Part shown: one piece after another, positions 11,961-21,982 of the stretch | Numbering within the stretch: position 1 is the first letter of the stretch | Layout of the letters: each line of letters begins with the position of its first letter | Assembly (NCBI GenBank): GCA_959026725.1 | Contig: CAUFMG010000001.1 | Span: 247,910-311,909, forward strand | Direction: 5' to 3' | From: an uncultured Collinsella sp. | GTDB lineage: Bacteria > Actinomycetota > Coriobacteriia > Coriobacteriales > Coriobacteriaceae | DNA length: 64,000 nt | Made by a program: the position numbers and the translations under genes | The notes under the pieces: model-generated | The model's database searches: none | What the model was told of the DNA's origin: nothing | What the model saw: only the letters and a program-made list of their open reading frames with translations

Positions 11961-13352
11961 CTACTCCTCGGCATGTGCCCCATCAAGCTCATAGAACTTG
12001 GTGGATGCCGGCAGGAACATCAGGTCGACGTCGCCGATCGGGCCCGAACGGTTCTTGGCCACGACGATACGCGTAACGCCCTCGTCGGGTCGATCGTCGC
12101 GCGAGGCTTCGGCCTCGTCGGCGGAGCGGTCCAAGAACATGACGATATCGGCGTCCTGCTCGATGGAGCCCGATTCACGAAGGTCGGAAAGCTGCGGGCG
12201 CTTGCCGGTACGGGATTCGACCTGACGCGAGAGCTGCGACAGCGCGATGAGCGGGATCTTGAGCTCCTTGGCCATGATCTTCAGACCACGCGACATCTCC
12301 GAAACCTCGACGGTACGGCTCTCGGAGCGGCGTCCCGGCGGAGGACTCACCAGCTGCAGGTAGTCCAGGATGATGATTGCCTTCTCCTTGTTATGGAGCA
12401 TACGGCGGCTCTTGGCGCGAATCTCGGTCACTGTGGTGCCGGGCGTATCGTCAATCAGAATATCGAGCTTGGACAAGGTCTGCGTGGCCTCGTTGATATT
12501 GGCCCACTGTTCGGGGCTAATACGGCCCATGCGGAAGTCACTGATCGAGATCATGGCGTAGGCGCAAATCAGACGCTGGGCAATTTCCTTGCCCGACATC
12601 TCCAGCGAGAAGAAGCCGACGGTATAACCAGCAGCGGCAGCGTTAAGTGCCAGGTTCAGAGCGAACGACGTCTTACCTACAGCAGGACGGGCGCCGATAA
12701 TGATGAGCTGGCCCTCGCGGAAGCCCATGAGCATACGGTCGAGCGACGGAAAGCCGGTGGGCACGCCCGCCGCCTGACCACCGGCCTGGCACACTTCCTC
12801 GGCCTCGTTATAGGCCTCGACCATAAACTCGGTCAGCGTCTTGTAGCTCGACTTGACCTCGCGTGCCGTGACCTTGAGCAGCTTGCTCTCGGCCAGCTCG
12901 ACAACCTCCTTGGTGTCGGTGGGGGCGTTATATGCCAGCGCGTTGATCTCGTTGGTGGCGCCGATCAGCTCGCGCAGCATCGAGTCGCGGCGAACGATGG
13001 CGGCATGGTGCTGCCAGTTGACGAGCGACAGGGTCTGACCCATCAACTCCAAAATGTACGCCTCGCCGCCCACGGCGTCGAGCTTGTTGATGCTTCGCAG
13101 ATAATCGATCAGCGAGATGGAGTCGATGGGAATGCGGCTGTTGTACATATCGACCATCGCGGTATAGATGGTCTTATGAATGGGCCGGTAGAAGTCATCG
13201 GGCTGCAGCTCGACCTGGGCTTCTTCGACCACCTCGGGCGATAGCAGCATAGCGGCCAGTACATTGGCCTCTGCATCTTGGTTTTGGGGAAGACCCAACT
13301 TTGAGCCGCGGTCCTCAACCGTCAGCCCGGTCTCCCTATCGTCATATGCCAT
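11961..13352 (-). CDS. dnaB: Replicative DNA helicase DnaB
   Basis: Hexameric 5'-3' helicase at the replication fork. The 463-residue protein has an N-terminal DnaB domain (LPQNQDAEANVLAAMLL) and a RecA-like ATPase with Walker A GARPAVGKTSFALN, Walker B IIILDYLQL and the arginine-finger region RSGPIGDVDLMF. Of three closely spaced ATG codons, the last (13350-13352, MAYDDRETG) has GAGG at the right distance. No intein or insertion is visible. It lies downstream of the rpsF-ssb-rpsR-rplI cluster, as in many Gram-positives. Confidence 0.95.
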   Translation of the reverse strand: MAYDDRETGLTVEDRGSKLGLPQNQDAEANVLAAMLLSPEVVEEAQVELQPDDFYRPIHKTIYTAMVDMYNSRIPIDSISLIDYLRSINKLDAVGGEAYILELMGQTLSLVNWQHHAAIVRRDSMLRELIGATNEINALAYNAPTDTKEVVELAESKLLKVTAREVKSSYKTLTEFMVEAYNEAEEVCQAGGQAAGVPTGFPSLDRMLMGFREGQLIIIGARPAVGKTSFALNLALNAAAAGYTVGFFSLEMSGKEIAQRLICAYAMISISDFRMGRISPEQWANINEATQTLSKLDILIDDTPGTTVTEIRAKSRRMLHNKEKAIIILDYLQLVSPPPGRRSESRTVEVSEMSRGLKIMAKELKIPLIALSQLSRQVESRTGKRPQLSDLRESGSIEQDADIVMFLDRSADEAEASRDDRPDEGVTRIVVAKNRSGPIGDVDLMFLPASTKFYELDGAHAEE

Positions 13353-13513
13353 GAGCATCCTCATTCATATCGCTTGCGAGCATCCATAGTATCAGCCACG
13401 GTCCAAAAACGGACCGCGCGCCGCCAATCATCACCGAACCAAACGGATGAACGGTCCTGTATATAGGACTTCGACGCAACGTTCACCATGACACTCACTC
13501 AGCGCAAAAAGCA

Positions 13514-13544
13514 AAAGGGCGCCCTGGTTTCCCAGAGCGCCCTT
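13514..13544 (-). terminator. Intrinsic terminator after rplI
   Basis: AAGGGCGC(T)CTGG pairs with its complement around TTT, and TTTTGCTTTTT follows on the minus strand. It closes the rpsF-ssb-rpsR-rplI operon. Confidence 0.9.
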
Positions 13545-13576
13545 CTTAGAACAAGATTGTTGCGTTGCAGCAAATG

Positions 13577-14116
13577 CTACTCGGCAGCAGCCTCAGTCTC
13601 GACCTCGGCGGTCTCGGCCTCGGCGACCTCAGCGGCCTCCTCGACCTCAGCCTCGGCAGCGAGCTCCTCGGCGGTAACGCCGACGAGAACGACAACCTCG
13701 GCCTTGATCTCGCGGTACAGCGAGATGGCAACGGTGTGGGCACCGGCAACCTTGATGGGCTTACCGAGCTCGACGCGCTTGCGGTCGATGTCCATACCGA
13801 GCTGAGCCTTGATGGCGTCAGCGATCATAGCGGCGGTAACGGAGCCAAAGAGGATGCCCTCGTCGCCGACCTTGACGTCAACGGTGACCGTCTTGCCCTC
13901 GAAGGCAGCCTTGGTCTCGTTGGCGGTAGCCAGACGGACGGCCTCGCGCTTGGCGATGTTGTTGCGACGCTCGTCAAGCTGCTTGAGGTTGCCCTTGGTG
14001 GCGGCAACAGCGAGCTTCTTGGGGAACAGGAAGTTCTCAGCGTAACCCTGAGCGACCTCTACGACGTCACCCTCGCCGCCCTTGCCCTTGATCTCATCGA
14101 GAAGAATAACCTTCAT
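13577..14116 (-). CDS. rplI: 50S ribosomal protein L9
   Basis: Starts with the standard MKVILLDEIKGKGGEGDVVEVAQGYAxN region of L9, followed by the long connecting helix and the C-terminal rRNA-binding domain (about residues 75-148). A tail of about 30 Ala/Glu-rich acidic residues makes it 179 residues, against about 150 in most bacteria. Last gene of the rpsF-ssb-rpsR-rplI operon, 15 bases from rpsR. Confidence 0.96.
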   Translation of the reverse strand: MKVILLDEIKGKGGEGDVVEVAQGYAENFLFPKKLAVAATKGNLKQLDERRNNIAKREAVRLATANETKAAFEGKTVTVDVKVGDEGILFGSVTAAMIADAIKAQLGMDIDRKRVELGKPIKVAGAHTVAISLYREIKAEVVVLVGVTAEELAAEAEVEEAAEVAEAETAEVETEAAAE

Positions 14117-14131
14117 GATGCGTCTCCCTTC

Positions 14132-14398
14132 TTAGCCGCGGTCGCGGTTGCCACGAGAGGAAACCACGGGGACGGTGTACGGCAGGAGAGCCATCTCGCG
14201 GGCGCGCTTGATGGCGTTGGCGATGTCATGCTGATGCTGCGTGCAAGCGCCAGTGACGCGACGGGGCTTGATCTTGCCACGGTCGGTCATATACTTACGG
14301 AGAAGCTGAGTGTCCTTATAGTCGATGAACTCAGTGTTCTCCTTGCAGAACTGGCAGTACTTACGACGCGGCTGACGTGCAGAATAATCATTAGCCAT
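14132..14398 (-). CDS. rpsR: 30S ribosomal protein S18
   Basis: An 88-residue protein with RRKYCQFCKEN near the N terminus, then DYKDTQLLRKYMTDRGKIKPRRVTG. The paired Cys residues (YCQFC) mark the zinc-binding, Cys-containing S18 type. I chose the ATG at 14396-14398 (MANDYSARQ) over an upstream start 17 codons earlier. S18 binds S6 on the ribosome, and both genes share this operon. Confidence 0.96.
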   Translation of the reverse strand: MANDYSARQPRRKYCQFCKENTEFIDYKDTQLLRKYMTDRGKIKPRRVTGACTQHQHDIANAIKRAREMALLPYTVPVVSSRGNRDRG

Positions 14399-14470
14399 GT
14401 CAAAATACCTTTCATTCGGCAACTTCGGCGAGCCGAAGCCGCCTCTCACTCAAAAATAGGTGAACAACCC

Positions 14471-14923
14471 TTAGAACGGGATGTCCTCATCGTAGACGTC
14501 GACCGCAGGCGGCGTAGCCACCGGCGCGGCGGGACGTGCTGCGGGCGCGGGGGCTGCGGGGGCGTAACCGCCCTGATCGTAGCCACCCTGGCCACCACGG
14601 GAGCTCATAAACTCGATCTCATCGACGATGACCTCAAGCTTGCTCCGGCGCTGGCCGTCGCGCTCCCAAGAGCTGTAGCGCAGCTTGCCCTCGATCGCGA
14701 CCTTGTTTCCCTTTGCCAGGAAACGGCTCACGGCCTCGGCGCGGGTGCCGAACATGGTGCAGTCGACAAAGTTGGGATAGTCCTCCCACTCGCCAGTCTG
14801 CGGGTTGCGGCGGCGATCGTTCACGGCGACGCCAAAGGACAGAACCTGGGTTCCGCCGGCGGTGGCGCGCAGCTCAGGATCACGCGTGAGGTTACCGGTG
14901 ATGTTCACTCGATTGATGCTCAT
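14471..14923 (-). CDS. ssb: Single-stranded DNA-binding protein
   Basis: OB-fold domain in residues 1-105 (MSINRVNITGNLTRDPELR, VNDRRRN, FVDCTMFG, KVAIEGKLRYSSWERDGQ), a Gly/Pro/Ala-rich flexible linker, and the protein-interaction tip DEDIPF at the very end. Its 150 residues and its place between rpsF and rpsR are standard for the replicative SSB. Confidence 0.96.
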   Translation of the reverse strand: MSINRVNITGNLTRDPELRATAGGTQVLSFGVAVNDRRRNPQTGEWEDYPNFVDCTMFGTRAEAVSRFLAKGNKVAIEGKLRYSSWERDGQRRSKLEVIVDEIEFMSSRGGQGGYDQGGYAPAAPAPAARPAAPVATPPAVDVYDEDIPF

Positions 14924-14971
14924 AACTCACTACTTCCTCTTGGGGCACAAGCCCAGTCCAAAACGACAGTC

Positions 14972-15265
14972 TTACTCCTGGTCGTCGCGACGGACGATCA
15001 TGTGGCGGACCACAGCGTCGGTGATGCGCAGGACGCGATCAAGCTCGGCGATCTGGGTAGGATCTGCGTGGAAGTTGATGAGGGTGTAGTCACCATCGGT
15101 GAGGTCGTTGATCTCGTAGGCGAGCTTGCGCTTGCCCCACTCGTCAACGGAGTCGACCTTGCCAGCGCCCTCAGCGATCGTGGTATCGATACGCTTCATA
15201 ACAGCGAGACGAGTCTCGGGGTCGAGCGACGGGTCAACAAAGAACAGCAGTTCATAAGCCTTCAT
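14972..15265 (-). CDS. rpsF: 30S ribosomal protein S6
   Basis: A 97-residue protein beginning MKAYELLFFVDPSLDPE with the characteristic S6 middle section (KRKLAYEINDLTDGDYTLINF). ATG at 15263-15265 with a perfect GGAGGTG SD. First gene of its operon. A 7-bp stem (15293-15319) lies in the leader about 30 bases before the start. Confidence 0.96.
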   Translation of the reverse strand: MKAYELLFFVDPSLDPETRLAVMKRIDTTIAEGAGKVDSVDEWGKRKLAYEINDLTDGDYTLINFHADPTQIAELDRVLRITDAVVRHMIVRRDDQE

Positions 15266-15292
15266 ATTGTCACCTCCTCTGGGCAAATGTGG

Positions 15293-15319
15293 CTTCAGGT
15301 CGTGAAGGTGCGCCTGAAG
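15293..15319 (-). promoter_or_regulatory. Leader stem-loop before rpsF
   Basis: CTTCAGG and CCTGAAG pair around a 13-base loop in the rpsF leader. rpsF leaders often carry an S6:S18 autoregulatory hairpin. The expected CCG bulge is not obvious here, so that role is only a possibility. Confidence 0.35.
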
Positions 15320-15726
15320 CAGGAAAAGACTTGGTAATAATATCTTTCAACCTCCCAGGCCGCAAGAATATGCAGCTACAACCTCATGACCTCCACATAT
15401 GCCCATGCTCGCACCACGTTTCATGCGCATTCCAACCAAATGCTTACCAAAAGCTTGACGAATCTGTGGACACGATACGGTGCCGTGGGGACAAGCTGAG
15501 CCAAGCCACAGGTCAACGGGCACAAGGCTGTGGTCGCAAAATGCATACCAGTGGTCCACAGCACCACCCGAAGATTTTTAAATTCATTGCCAAGTCGCTT
15601 ATGAATACCCCTTTTGAACAATTGAGTTGATCAACCACGCTGGTCGGAAGCCGTTTTTTTGGCACCTCAAACCCCACTGCAACGCCAAGCGCGGCCGAGC
15701 GTTTTAAAAAATGCCAACTTTTCTGT
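15320..15726. other. Intergenic stretch without a convincing gene
   Basis: About 400 bases between the rpsF leader and the tRNA-Ser promoter. Open frames here have no SD and no protein-like composition. The stretch holds several TGTGG/CCACA words (around 15470-15560), too scattered and too far from consensus to call DnaA boxes. Confidence 0.5.
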
Positions 15727-15754
15727 TTGCACTTTGCGATTCCTCGTGTATACT
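15727..15754 (+). promoter_or_regulatory. Promoter of the tRNA-Ser pair
   Basis: TTGCAC (15727-15732) and TATACT (15749-15754), 16 bases apart, place a start a few bases before the tRNA-Ser at 15771. A good sigma-70-type match. Confidence 0.8.
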
Positions 15755-15770
15755 GACTTTCGCATTTAAC

Positions 15771-15861
15771 GGAGAGTTGTCCGAGTGGCCGAAGGAGCAC
15801 GATTGGAAATCGTGTAGGCGTCAAAAGCGTCTCCAGGGTTCAAATCCCTGACTCTCCGCCA
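15771..15861 (+). tRNA. tRNA-Ser (anticodon GGA)
   Basis: Class II tRNA with a long variable arm. The anticodon loop TTGGAAA gives GGA. Acceptor GGAGAGT pairs with ACTCTCC and CCA is encoded. Reads UCC/UCU. A terminator follows at once. Confidence 0.97.
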
Positions 15862-15870
15862 GTTAATTCC

Positions 15871-15900
15871 AAAGCAGGCCTTCGAGCCTGCTTTGTTTTT
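15871..15900 (+). terminator. Terminator between the two tRNA-Ser genes
   Basis: AAAGCAGGC and GCCTGCTTT pair around CTTCGA, then GTTTTT follows. It separates the two tRNA transcripts or allows partial read-through. Confidence 0.85.
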
Positions 15901-15909
15901 ACCCCACGC

Positions 15910-16000
15910 GGAGGGGTGGCAGAGTGGTTGAATGCGGCGGTCTCGAAAACCGTTTGGCCTGTATAAGGTCACGAGGGTTCGAATCCCTCCTCCTCCGCCA
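15910..16000 (+). tRNA. tRNA-Ser (anticodon CGA)
   Basis: Second class II tRNA-Ser. The anticodon loop CTCGAAA gives CGA, which reads UCG. The acceptor stem closes with one G-T pair, and the encoded CCA ends at 16000. The repeat-framed nuclease-like gene begins 73 bases downstream. Confidence 0.96.
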
Positions 16001-16011
16001 TTTTGGTTGAG

Positions 16012-16038
16012 AAAGCTCCCGGGAATGGGAGCTTTTTT
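16012..16038 (+). terminator. Terminator after tRNA-Ser (CGA)
   Basis: AAAGCTCCC and GGGAGCTTT pair around a 6-base loop, followed by a T run. Confidence 0.85.
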
Positions 16039-16072
16039 GTTATCGGATCCCCTCTCGGCCGCACATCCCAAC

Positions 16073-16150
16073 CAAACATGTACATCACCCTCCAAAAACG
16101 ACATTTTTCGACATCTTTGGAGGCTGACGTACACGTTTGGATTGAGCTCA
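16073..16150. repeat. Palindromic repeat, left copy of an inverted pair
   Basis: Itself a palindrome of about 68 bases (CCAAACATGTAC at the left, GTACACGTTTGG at the right, with CCTCCAAA/TTTGGAGG inside), followed by ATTGAGCTCA. The whole block returns in inverted orientation at 17263-17342, nearly identical. It ends 11 bases from the stop of the gene at 16162. Confidence 0.9.
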
Positions 16151-16161
16151 CGGGAGCGGCG

Positions 16162-17169
16162 CTATTCGGAAGGTGCCTCCTCGTCTCGTATGCTTTTCCA
16201 GTTGCGGATAAGTGCCTTGCGTAGTTCGTTTTGTTTTCTCTGGTACCCGGTGTCGGTACAGCGAGGCATGCCGAGTGCTTCGCGAATGTTGTTCATGGCG
16301 CGGTGAAAGGCGAGCTGGCTGCCGAACTGAGCCGAAGTGAGCGTAACGATTCGATATCCCATTTGGGAGAGAACGGCCTCTCGCTCCGCATCTGCTCCCT
16401 TGCGCTCGAGCTCATCGTGAAAACCGCCCTTATATTCGATACCGAGCGCCCTGCGCTTATAGGTCACGAGCGCATCGATTTTGAGCGTTCGAGCTTTGGC
16501 GCAATGCCAGAGACGTTGAGGGATCTCGAGCGGTTTGTTGAGTTCGACACCTCGGATGCCAACGCCGCCTTCGCTTGTTGGGAGCGAGAGGGCGATTGCC
16601 GAAGCGGTCTCCATAGGCGAGGCCGAGCGATCGTAGATGTGCCTGAGCGCGAGCCGTGCACGTGTGGCACCGGGTTTGCCGGGGTGCCGATCGAGCAGTT
16701 CGGTTATTTCATCCTTGGAGGTGGTGGCTGGTTGCTCGGTATAAGGGTCGGCGGGATTGAGCCTCATGCGATAATCGCCGCAAACTTCATAGCCATATTC
16801 GAGATATTCGATCCTATCCATCCACTCGGCAGCGAGCACGAAGGCGAAGGCTTCGTCGGTGATGAAGATTCCGGGCGTCAACTCGTTAATATGCTCGTAG
16901 GGAAGATTTTGTCCAAGAATGTGGCAAACGACGCCTTTGGTACGAATTCGGTCAAATTCGAATACAACCGCGATATCGATAGTCTTAAGCATATCGGACG
17001 GAATGCCGCAGTCGGTAAGGGCCTGTCGTATGCGCGCAACACGTTGCTGGGTGGAGATGCCTTGTGCGCCTATCTGGTAGTCGTGCCGCGCAAGAGACTG
17101 AACCAAATTCTGGGGTGCATGATGGACAAGCCATGCGGTTTTATGCGAAATGAGAACAGGGGTATCCAT
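16162..17169 (-). CDS. AbiEi/DUF559-like protein with a PD-(D/E)XK nuclease core
   Basis: A 335-residue protein with the layout of a large, mostly actinobacterial group related to AbiEi antitoxins and DUF559 endonucleases. It has an N-terminal SHKTAWLVHHA segment, a central SASPMETASAIALSLP segment, and a C-terminal Vsr-like fold. In that fold ID (Asp232) and EYK (Glu245, Lys247) form a PD-(D/E)XK signature, followed by AEREAVLSQMGYRIVTLT. ATG at 17167-17169 with GAGAGG upstream. It stands alone, with no toxin or methylase partner, just behind tRNA-Ser, and near-identical palindromic repeats frame it on both sides. Family likeness is from memory; biochemical activity is inferred. Confidence 0.7.
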   Translation of the reverse strand: MDTPVLISHKTAWLVHHAPQNLVQSLARHDYQIGAQGISTQQRVARIRQALTDCGIPSDMLKTIDIAVVFEFDRIRTKGVVCHILGQNLPYEHINELTPGIFITDEAFAFVLAAEWMDRIEYLEYGYEVCGDYRMRLNPADPYTEQPATTSKDEITELLDRHPGKPGATRARLALRHIYDRSASPMETASAIALSLPTSEGGVGIRGVELNKPLEIPQRLWHCAKARTLKIDALVTYKRRALGIEYKGGFHDELERKGADAEREAVLSQMGYRIVTLTSAQFGSQLAFHRAMNNIREALGMPRCTDTGYQRKQNELRKALIRNWKSIRDEEAPSE

Positions 17170-17262
17170 TGAGGGCCTCTCGCTCTGAGCCGGTATCTAA
17201 CTCTTATGTCCGTTGAAGTGGGGAAATATACCGGATGTGAGTAAATCAACTCACTCATGCTG

Positions 17263-17342
17263 TGAGCTCAATCCAAACATGTACGTCAGCCTCCAAAGAT
17301 GTCGGAAAATGTCGTTTTTGGAGGCTGACGTACATGTTTTGG
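17263..17342. repeat. Palindromic repeat, right copy of an inverted pair
   Basis: TGAGCTCAAT followed by a 70-base palindrome (CCAAACATGTACGTCAGC at the left, mirrored at the right). It is the reverse complement of the 16073-16150 block with only a few mismatches. The gap from this copy to the start of the enclosed gene is 93 bases. Confidence 0.9.
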
Positions 17343-17473
17343 ACCCTTGGCATTCCAGTAACGCCACGCCCCCACCCAGTCCCGACCGTTTGCCGAGCAA
17401 TAGGGTCGCAATCGGCGCTGAACATGTACTATGTACGGGCATTGTCCAAATCCGTAATCCAAAGGACCCCATC

Positions 17474-18163
17474 TTGCCCGTCGTCGCCGCTATGACCATT
17501 ACCTCACATGCCTCGGATGCCATGGTCGCTATTCCGTTTTGGCTCGAGATGTTCGCTGTTGTCGCTGCATCGATCTCGGGTGTGCTGGTTGCGCGTGAGC
17601 ACAAGCTCGACCTGGTGGGCGCGGTCGCGCTCGCGGTAGTCTGCGGTCTGGGCGGAGGTCTCTTGCGCGACATGACGCTGCAGGTGGGCAACGTCTACAT
17701 CCTCAACCAGCCGATGGCGCTCCCGCTTTCCATTGCCACGGCAGCCATCATCTATATCTTCCCGGCTATCGTTGACAAGCCCGAAAAACTCATTCCCCTG
17801 CTCGACATCATCTCGGTCGGCATCTATGCCGCCACCGGAGCGGACAAGGCGCTTGTCTACGGCTTTGCGCCGGCGGTGTGCATCATGATGGGCTTTTTTA
17901 CCGCGGTGGGCGGCGGCATGTTGCGCGACGGTTTTATGGGCGTGGTTCCGGGCATTTTCCAACGCACTAACTTTTATGCCATCGCCGCCATCGCCGGATC
18001 GACAAGCTATGTGTGTCTCGTTATGAGCGGCATCATGAGCAATGTCGCCGCGCTGGTCGTATGCGTTGTCGTGACCATGGGCCTGCGCTGGCTCTCACTG
18101 CGCTTTGACATCAAAAGCCCCACCGAAGAAGATATCGCGCGCTTCTTGCACCGTAAAAAGTAG
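17474..18163 (+). CDS. TRIC-type (UPF0126) membrane channel
   Basis: A seven-helix membrane protein of the bacterial TRIC cation-channel family. Two internally similar halves each carry the conserved glycine-rich turn: VCGLGGGLLRDMTL in the first and FTAVGGGMLRDGFMG in the second. The usual YadS-like length is about 205-230; this form has 229. I chose the TTG at 17474 because AAGGA lies seven bases upstream; the ATG at 17492 is an alternative. The frame continues upstream into the palindromic repeat, which is unlikely to be translated. Confidence 0.85.
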   Translation: MPVVAAMTITSHASDAMVAIPFWLEMFAVVAASISGVLVAREHKLDLVGAVALAVVCGLGGGLLRDMTLQVGNVYILNQPMALPLSIATAAIIYIFPAIVDKPEKLIPLLDIISVGIYAATGADKALVYGFAPAVCIMMGFFTAVGGGMLRDGFMGVVPGIFQRTNFYAIAAIAGSTSYVCLVMSGIMSNVAALVVCVVVTMGLRWLSLRFDIKSPTEEDIARFLHRKK

Positions 18164-18234
18164 ACAGCACGGCACGACCCTTCGAAATGCAACCGAGAGG
18201 TTCTTTTAGAGCGCCCGCACGTTGGGTACCCCCT

Positions 18235-18259
18235 GTTAGGTATATGCCGAACACCTAAC
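18235..18259 (+). promoter_or_regulatory. Inverted repeat before the bactofilin-like gene
   Basis: GTTAGGT and ACCTAAC, 11 bases apart, end 13 bases before the ATG and touch the SD region. It could be an operator or an mRNA hairpin controlling initiation. Confidence 0.4.
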
Positions 18260-18272
18260 GAAAGGATCAACC

Positions 18273-19418
18273 ATGGCTTTCAATCAAACCGCGGCGGCGC
18301 CGTCACACAAGATGCGTCGCTGCCTGCTTATGGCATTCGCGCTCATCGCGCTGGCGATCACCGCGCTTCCCACGGCGTCGTTCGCCGGCACGGACACCGC
18401 AGGCAACGTACTTGCGACCGACAATGACGCCAATCCGTCCGGCGTCGAGGGTGACCTGTACTGGGCCGGTCAGGCCCTCAACTTGGATGATGCGTCCATC
18501 GACCACGATATCATCGCTGCGGGCGATACCCTCTCAATTCGCGACTGCACGGTGGGCGGCGCCGTTCGTCTTGCGGCGCGCACGATTGATATCGCCCAGA
18601 CCACGGTTGATGGCAGCGTGACCGTCGCTGGCCAGCACGTTGTTCTCAACGCCGGCAGCACCGCCAACTGTTTTTACGCGATAGGCGAGACGGTTGCCCT
18701 GCGCGGCTCTACCAAGTCGGCAGCGCTTGCGGGCGATACGGTGACTATCGATGGCACCGTCGAGGGCGATGTTGAGGTTTGGGCCGACAAGCTCATCCTG
18801 GGCAAGAACGCCCACATCACCGGCACCGTGAACGCGCACGTCTCCGAGGACCCCGAGCGTGCCGCAGGAGCCGAGGTAGGCGCGCTCAAGATCGACCGCA
18901 CCGAGAACGAGGATACTTCCACCGTTAACGATGTCATCGGCGGTATCGTCGCCGCGGCGCTTTCCACCTGCTTTGTCGCCCTGCTACTCGAGCTCGTCTT
19001 TCCGCGCGCGACCGCCAGCACCGCCGGCATGCTCCACCAGCGCCCCACGCCCCTGTGGGTGAGCGGTCTTCTGGGTACGATTGCTATAGCCCCCGCCGTC
19101 CTACTGCTGATTATCTCCATCGCTGGTCTGTCGCTTGCCGGAGCCCTCTTGTGCGGCGCTATCGGCATCGCACTGGTGTCGAGCGCCTTTGCGGGATGTG
19201 CGATCGCCCGCATGGTCGGACATAGTCAGAACCGCTACGCCATGGCGGCCGTGGGCGGCATCGCCGCGGGCGCGCTTACGGCAATCCCCCTCGTAGGCGA
19301 TTTCATCAGCGGCGTGGCCTTTGTCTTTATGCTCGGCTACATCATCCAAATCATCTGGCGCAACGCCCACCTTAAGCCGCAGCAGCCGGCTAACACGCCA
19401 GAACTCCCCACCGCTTAG
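18273..19418 (+). CDS. Bactofilin-like, polymer-forming membrane protein
   Basis: The 381 residues comprise a signal peptide (Arg-rich start, hydrophobic core, cleavage near ASFA-G39), a beta-solenoid segment of about residues 55-185, and at least three C-terminal membrane helices from about residue 213. The solenoid has short repeats of the D-x-V-x-G-x-V kind (DCTVGGAVRLAARTIDIAQ, TVEGDVEVWADKLIL). The domain order suits an envelope scaffold or adhesion platform. ATG at 18273 with GAAAGGA upstream. Apparently monocistronic. Confidence 0.8.
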   Translation: MAFNQTAAAPSHKMRRCLLMAFALIALAITALPTASFAGTDTAGNVLATDNDANPSGVEGDLYWAGQALNLDDASIDHDIIAAGDTLSIRDCTVGGAVRLAARTIDIAQTTVDGSVTVAGQHVVLNAGSTANCFYAIGETVALRGSTKSAALAGDTVTIDGTVEGDVEVWADKLILGKNAHITGTVNAHVSEDPERAAGAEVGALKIDRTENEDTSTVNDVIGGIVAAALSTCFVALLLELVFPRATASTAGMLHQRPTPLWVSGLLGTIAIAPAVLLLIISIAGLSLAGALLCGAIGIALVSSAFAGCAIARMVGHSQNRYAMAAVGGIAAGALTAIPLVGDFISGVAFVFMLGYIIQIIWRNAHLKPQQPANTPELPTA

Positions 19419-19424
19419 CCGCCA

Positions 19425-19459
19425 ACCACCATAAAGGGGCCAGGCACCTTTGTGGTGAT
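19425..19459. repeat. REP-like hairpin
   Basis: ACCACCATAAAGG and CCTTTGTGGTGAT pair nearly perfectly around GGCCAGGCA. The core AAAGGGGCCAGGCACCTTT resembles a short palindromic motif dispersed in many genomes. It lies seven bases after the bactofilin-like gene and may also help end its transcript. Confidence 0.5.
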
Positions 19460-19486
19460 GCAGACCAGCTCAGTCCCTGTGCACAA

Positions 19487-19519
19487 AAAGGGCGCCGACC
19501 ATCACGGTCGACGCCCTTT
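19487..19519 (-). terminator. Terminator after typA
   Basis: GGGCGTCGACC and its near-complement around GTGAT, followed by TTTTTG on the minus strand. The stem could also serve the plus-strand gene ending at 19418. Confidence 0.85.
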
Positions 19520-19546
19520 CTTGTTAGACGCTATAAAGACCAGCGC

Positions 19547-21385
<1,839 letters not shown>

Positions 21386-21502
21386 GTAGTTCCCCTATCT
21401 TCTATCCATATACAAACGGCACGCGTATGCGGCCCGCCCAGCGATACAACGCTCAGCGGGAATATTGAGCCTTTTACCGAAAACTCGTTTATTTTAGCGA
21501 TT

Positions 21503-21952
21503 TTAGATGAGAGGGGTTTCCTCACCTGCAGGTTCAGGGTCGCTCCACATAAAACCATCGCCGGCGCCCATGCCCTCATACAGCACATATGCCGAAAAAC
21601 CGCTCTCGAGCGTGGTTTCGAAGAAGCTCACGAGCAGAGCATCGTGATAGCCGCCGTCAACCTCGACGCAGCCGGTGTAGCCGATGGCATATCGGGCGAT
21701 ACGGCCCAGGCCCTCGTCCTTAAGACCCATCTTGTGTTCGGAGATAAAGTTGGTGGCCGCCTCGAGGCACGCCTCTTCGCCGTCCTCGTCGAGCGCCGCC
21801 AGATATCGGTTGGAAGCAGCGTCCTCAATCGCCACAACTACGCCCGGATTCTCGCCGGCGGCAAGGTCGTCCAAGAACGCACCAATCAGGTCACACACCA
21901 TGGCGTCGAGCTCGGCGGAGACGTTACCGGCGTCCTGCATATCCTGTGCCAT
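21503..21952 (-). CDS. Small acidic protein of unknown function
   Basis: A 149-residue soluble, acidic protein with no membrane segment and no motif I recognise. The middle contains a well-formed alternating pattern (VVVAIEDAASNRYLAAL, CVEVDGGYHDALLVSFFET) that suggests a mixed alpha/beta domain. ATG with GGAAGG seven bases upstream. It follows the small membrane protein gene by 30 bases and is probably in the same transcript as the bifunctional nuclease. Confidence 0.7.
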   Translation of the reverse strand: MAQDMQDAGNVSAELDAMVCDLIGAFLDDLAAGENPGVVVAIEDAASNRYLAALDEDGEEACLEAATNFISEHKMGLKDEGLGRIARYAIGYTGCVEVDGGYHDALLVSFFETTLESGFSAYVLYEGMGAGDGFMWSDPEPAGEETPLI

Positions 21953-21982
21953 CTTTAGACCTTCCCATCGAGTCCGGCGTCG

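Noticed and set aside
15440..15570. Possible DnaA boxes from TGTGG/CCACA words
   Set aside because: None matches TTATCCACA or the local TTTTCAACA form well, and the origin signals lie elsewhere.
15289..15630. 113-codon frame between rpsF and tRNA-Ser
   Set aside because: No SD, no protein-like pattern, and it runs through the rpsF leader.
15766..16134. Frame across the two tRNA-Ser genes and the palindromic repeat
   Set aside because: Translation of tRNA and repeat sequence; not a gene.
16162..17169. Restriction-modification or toxin-antitoxin pair
   Set aside because: No methyltransferase, toxin or antitoxin gene is adjacent; the gene is solitary.
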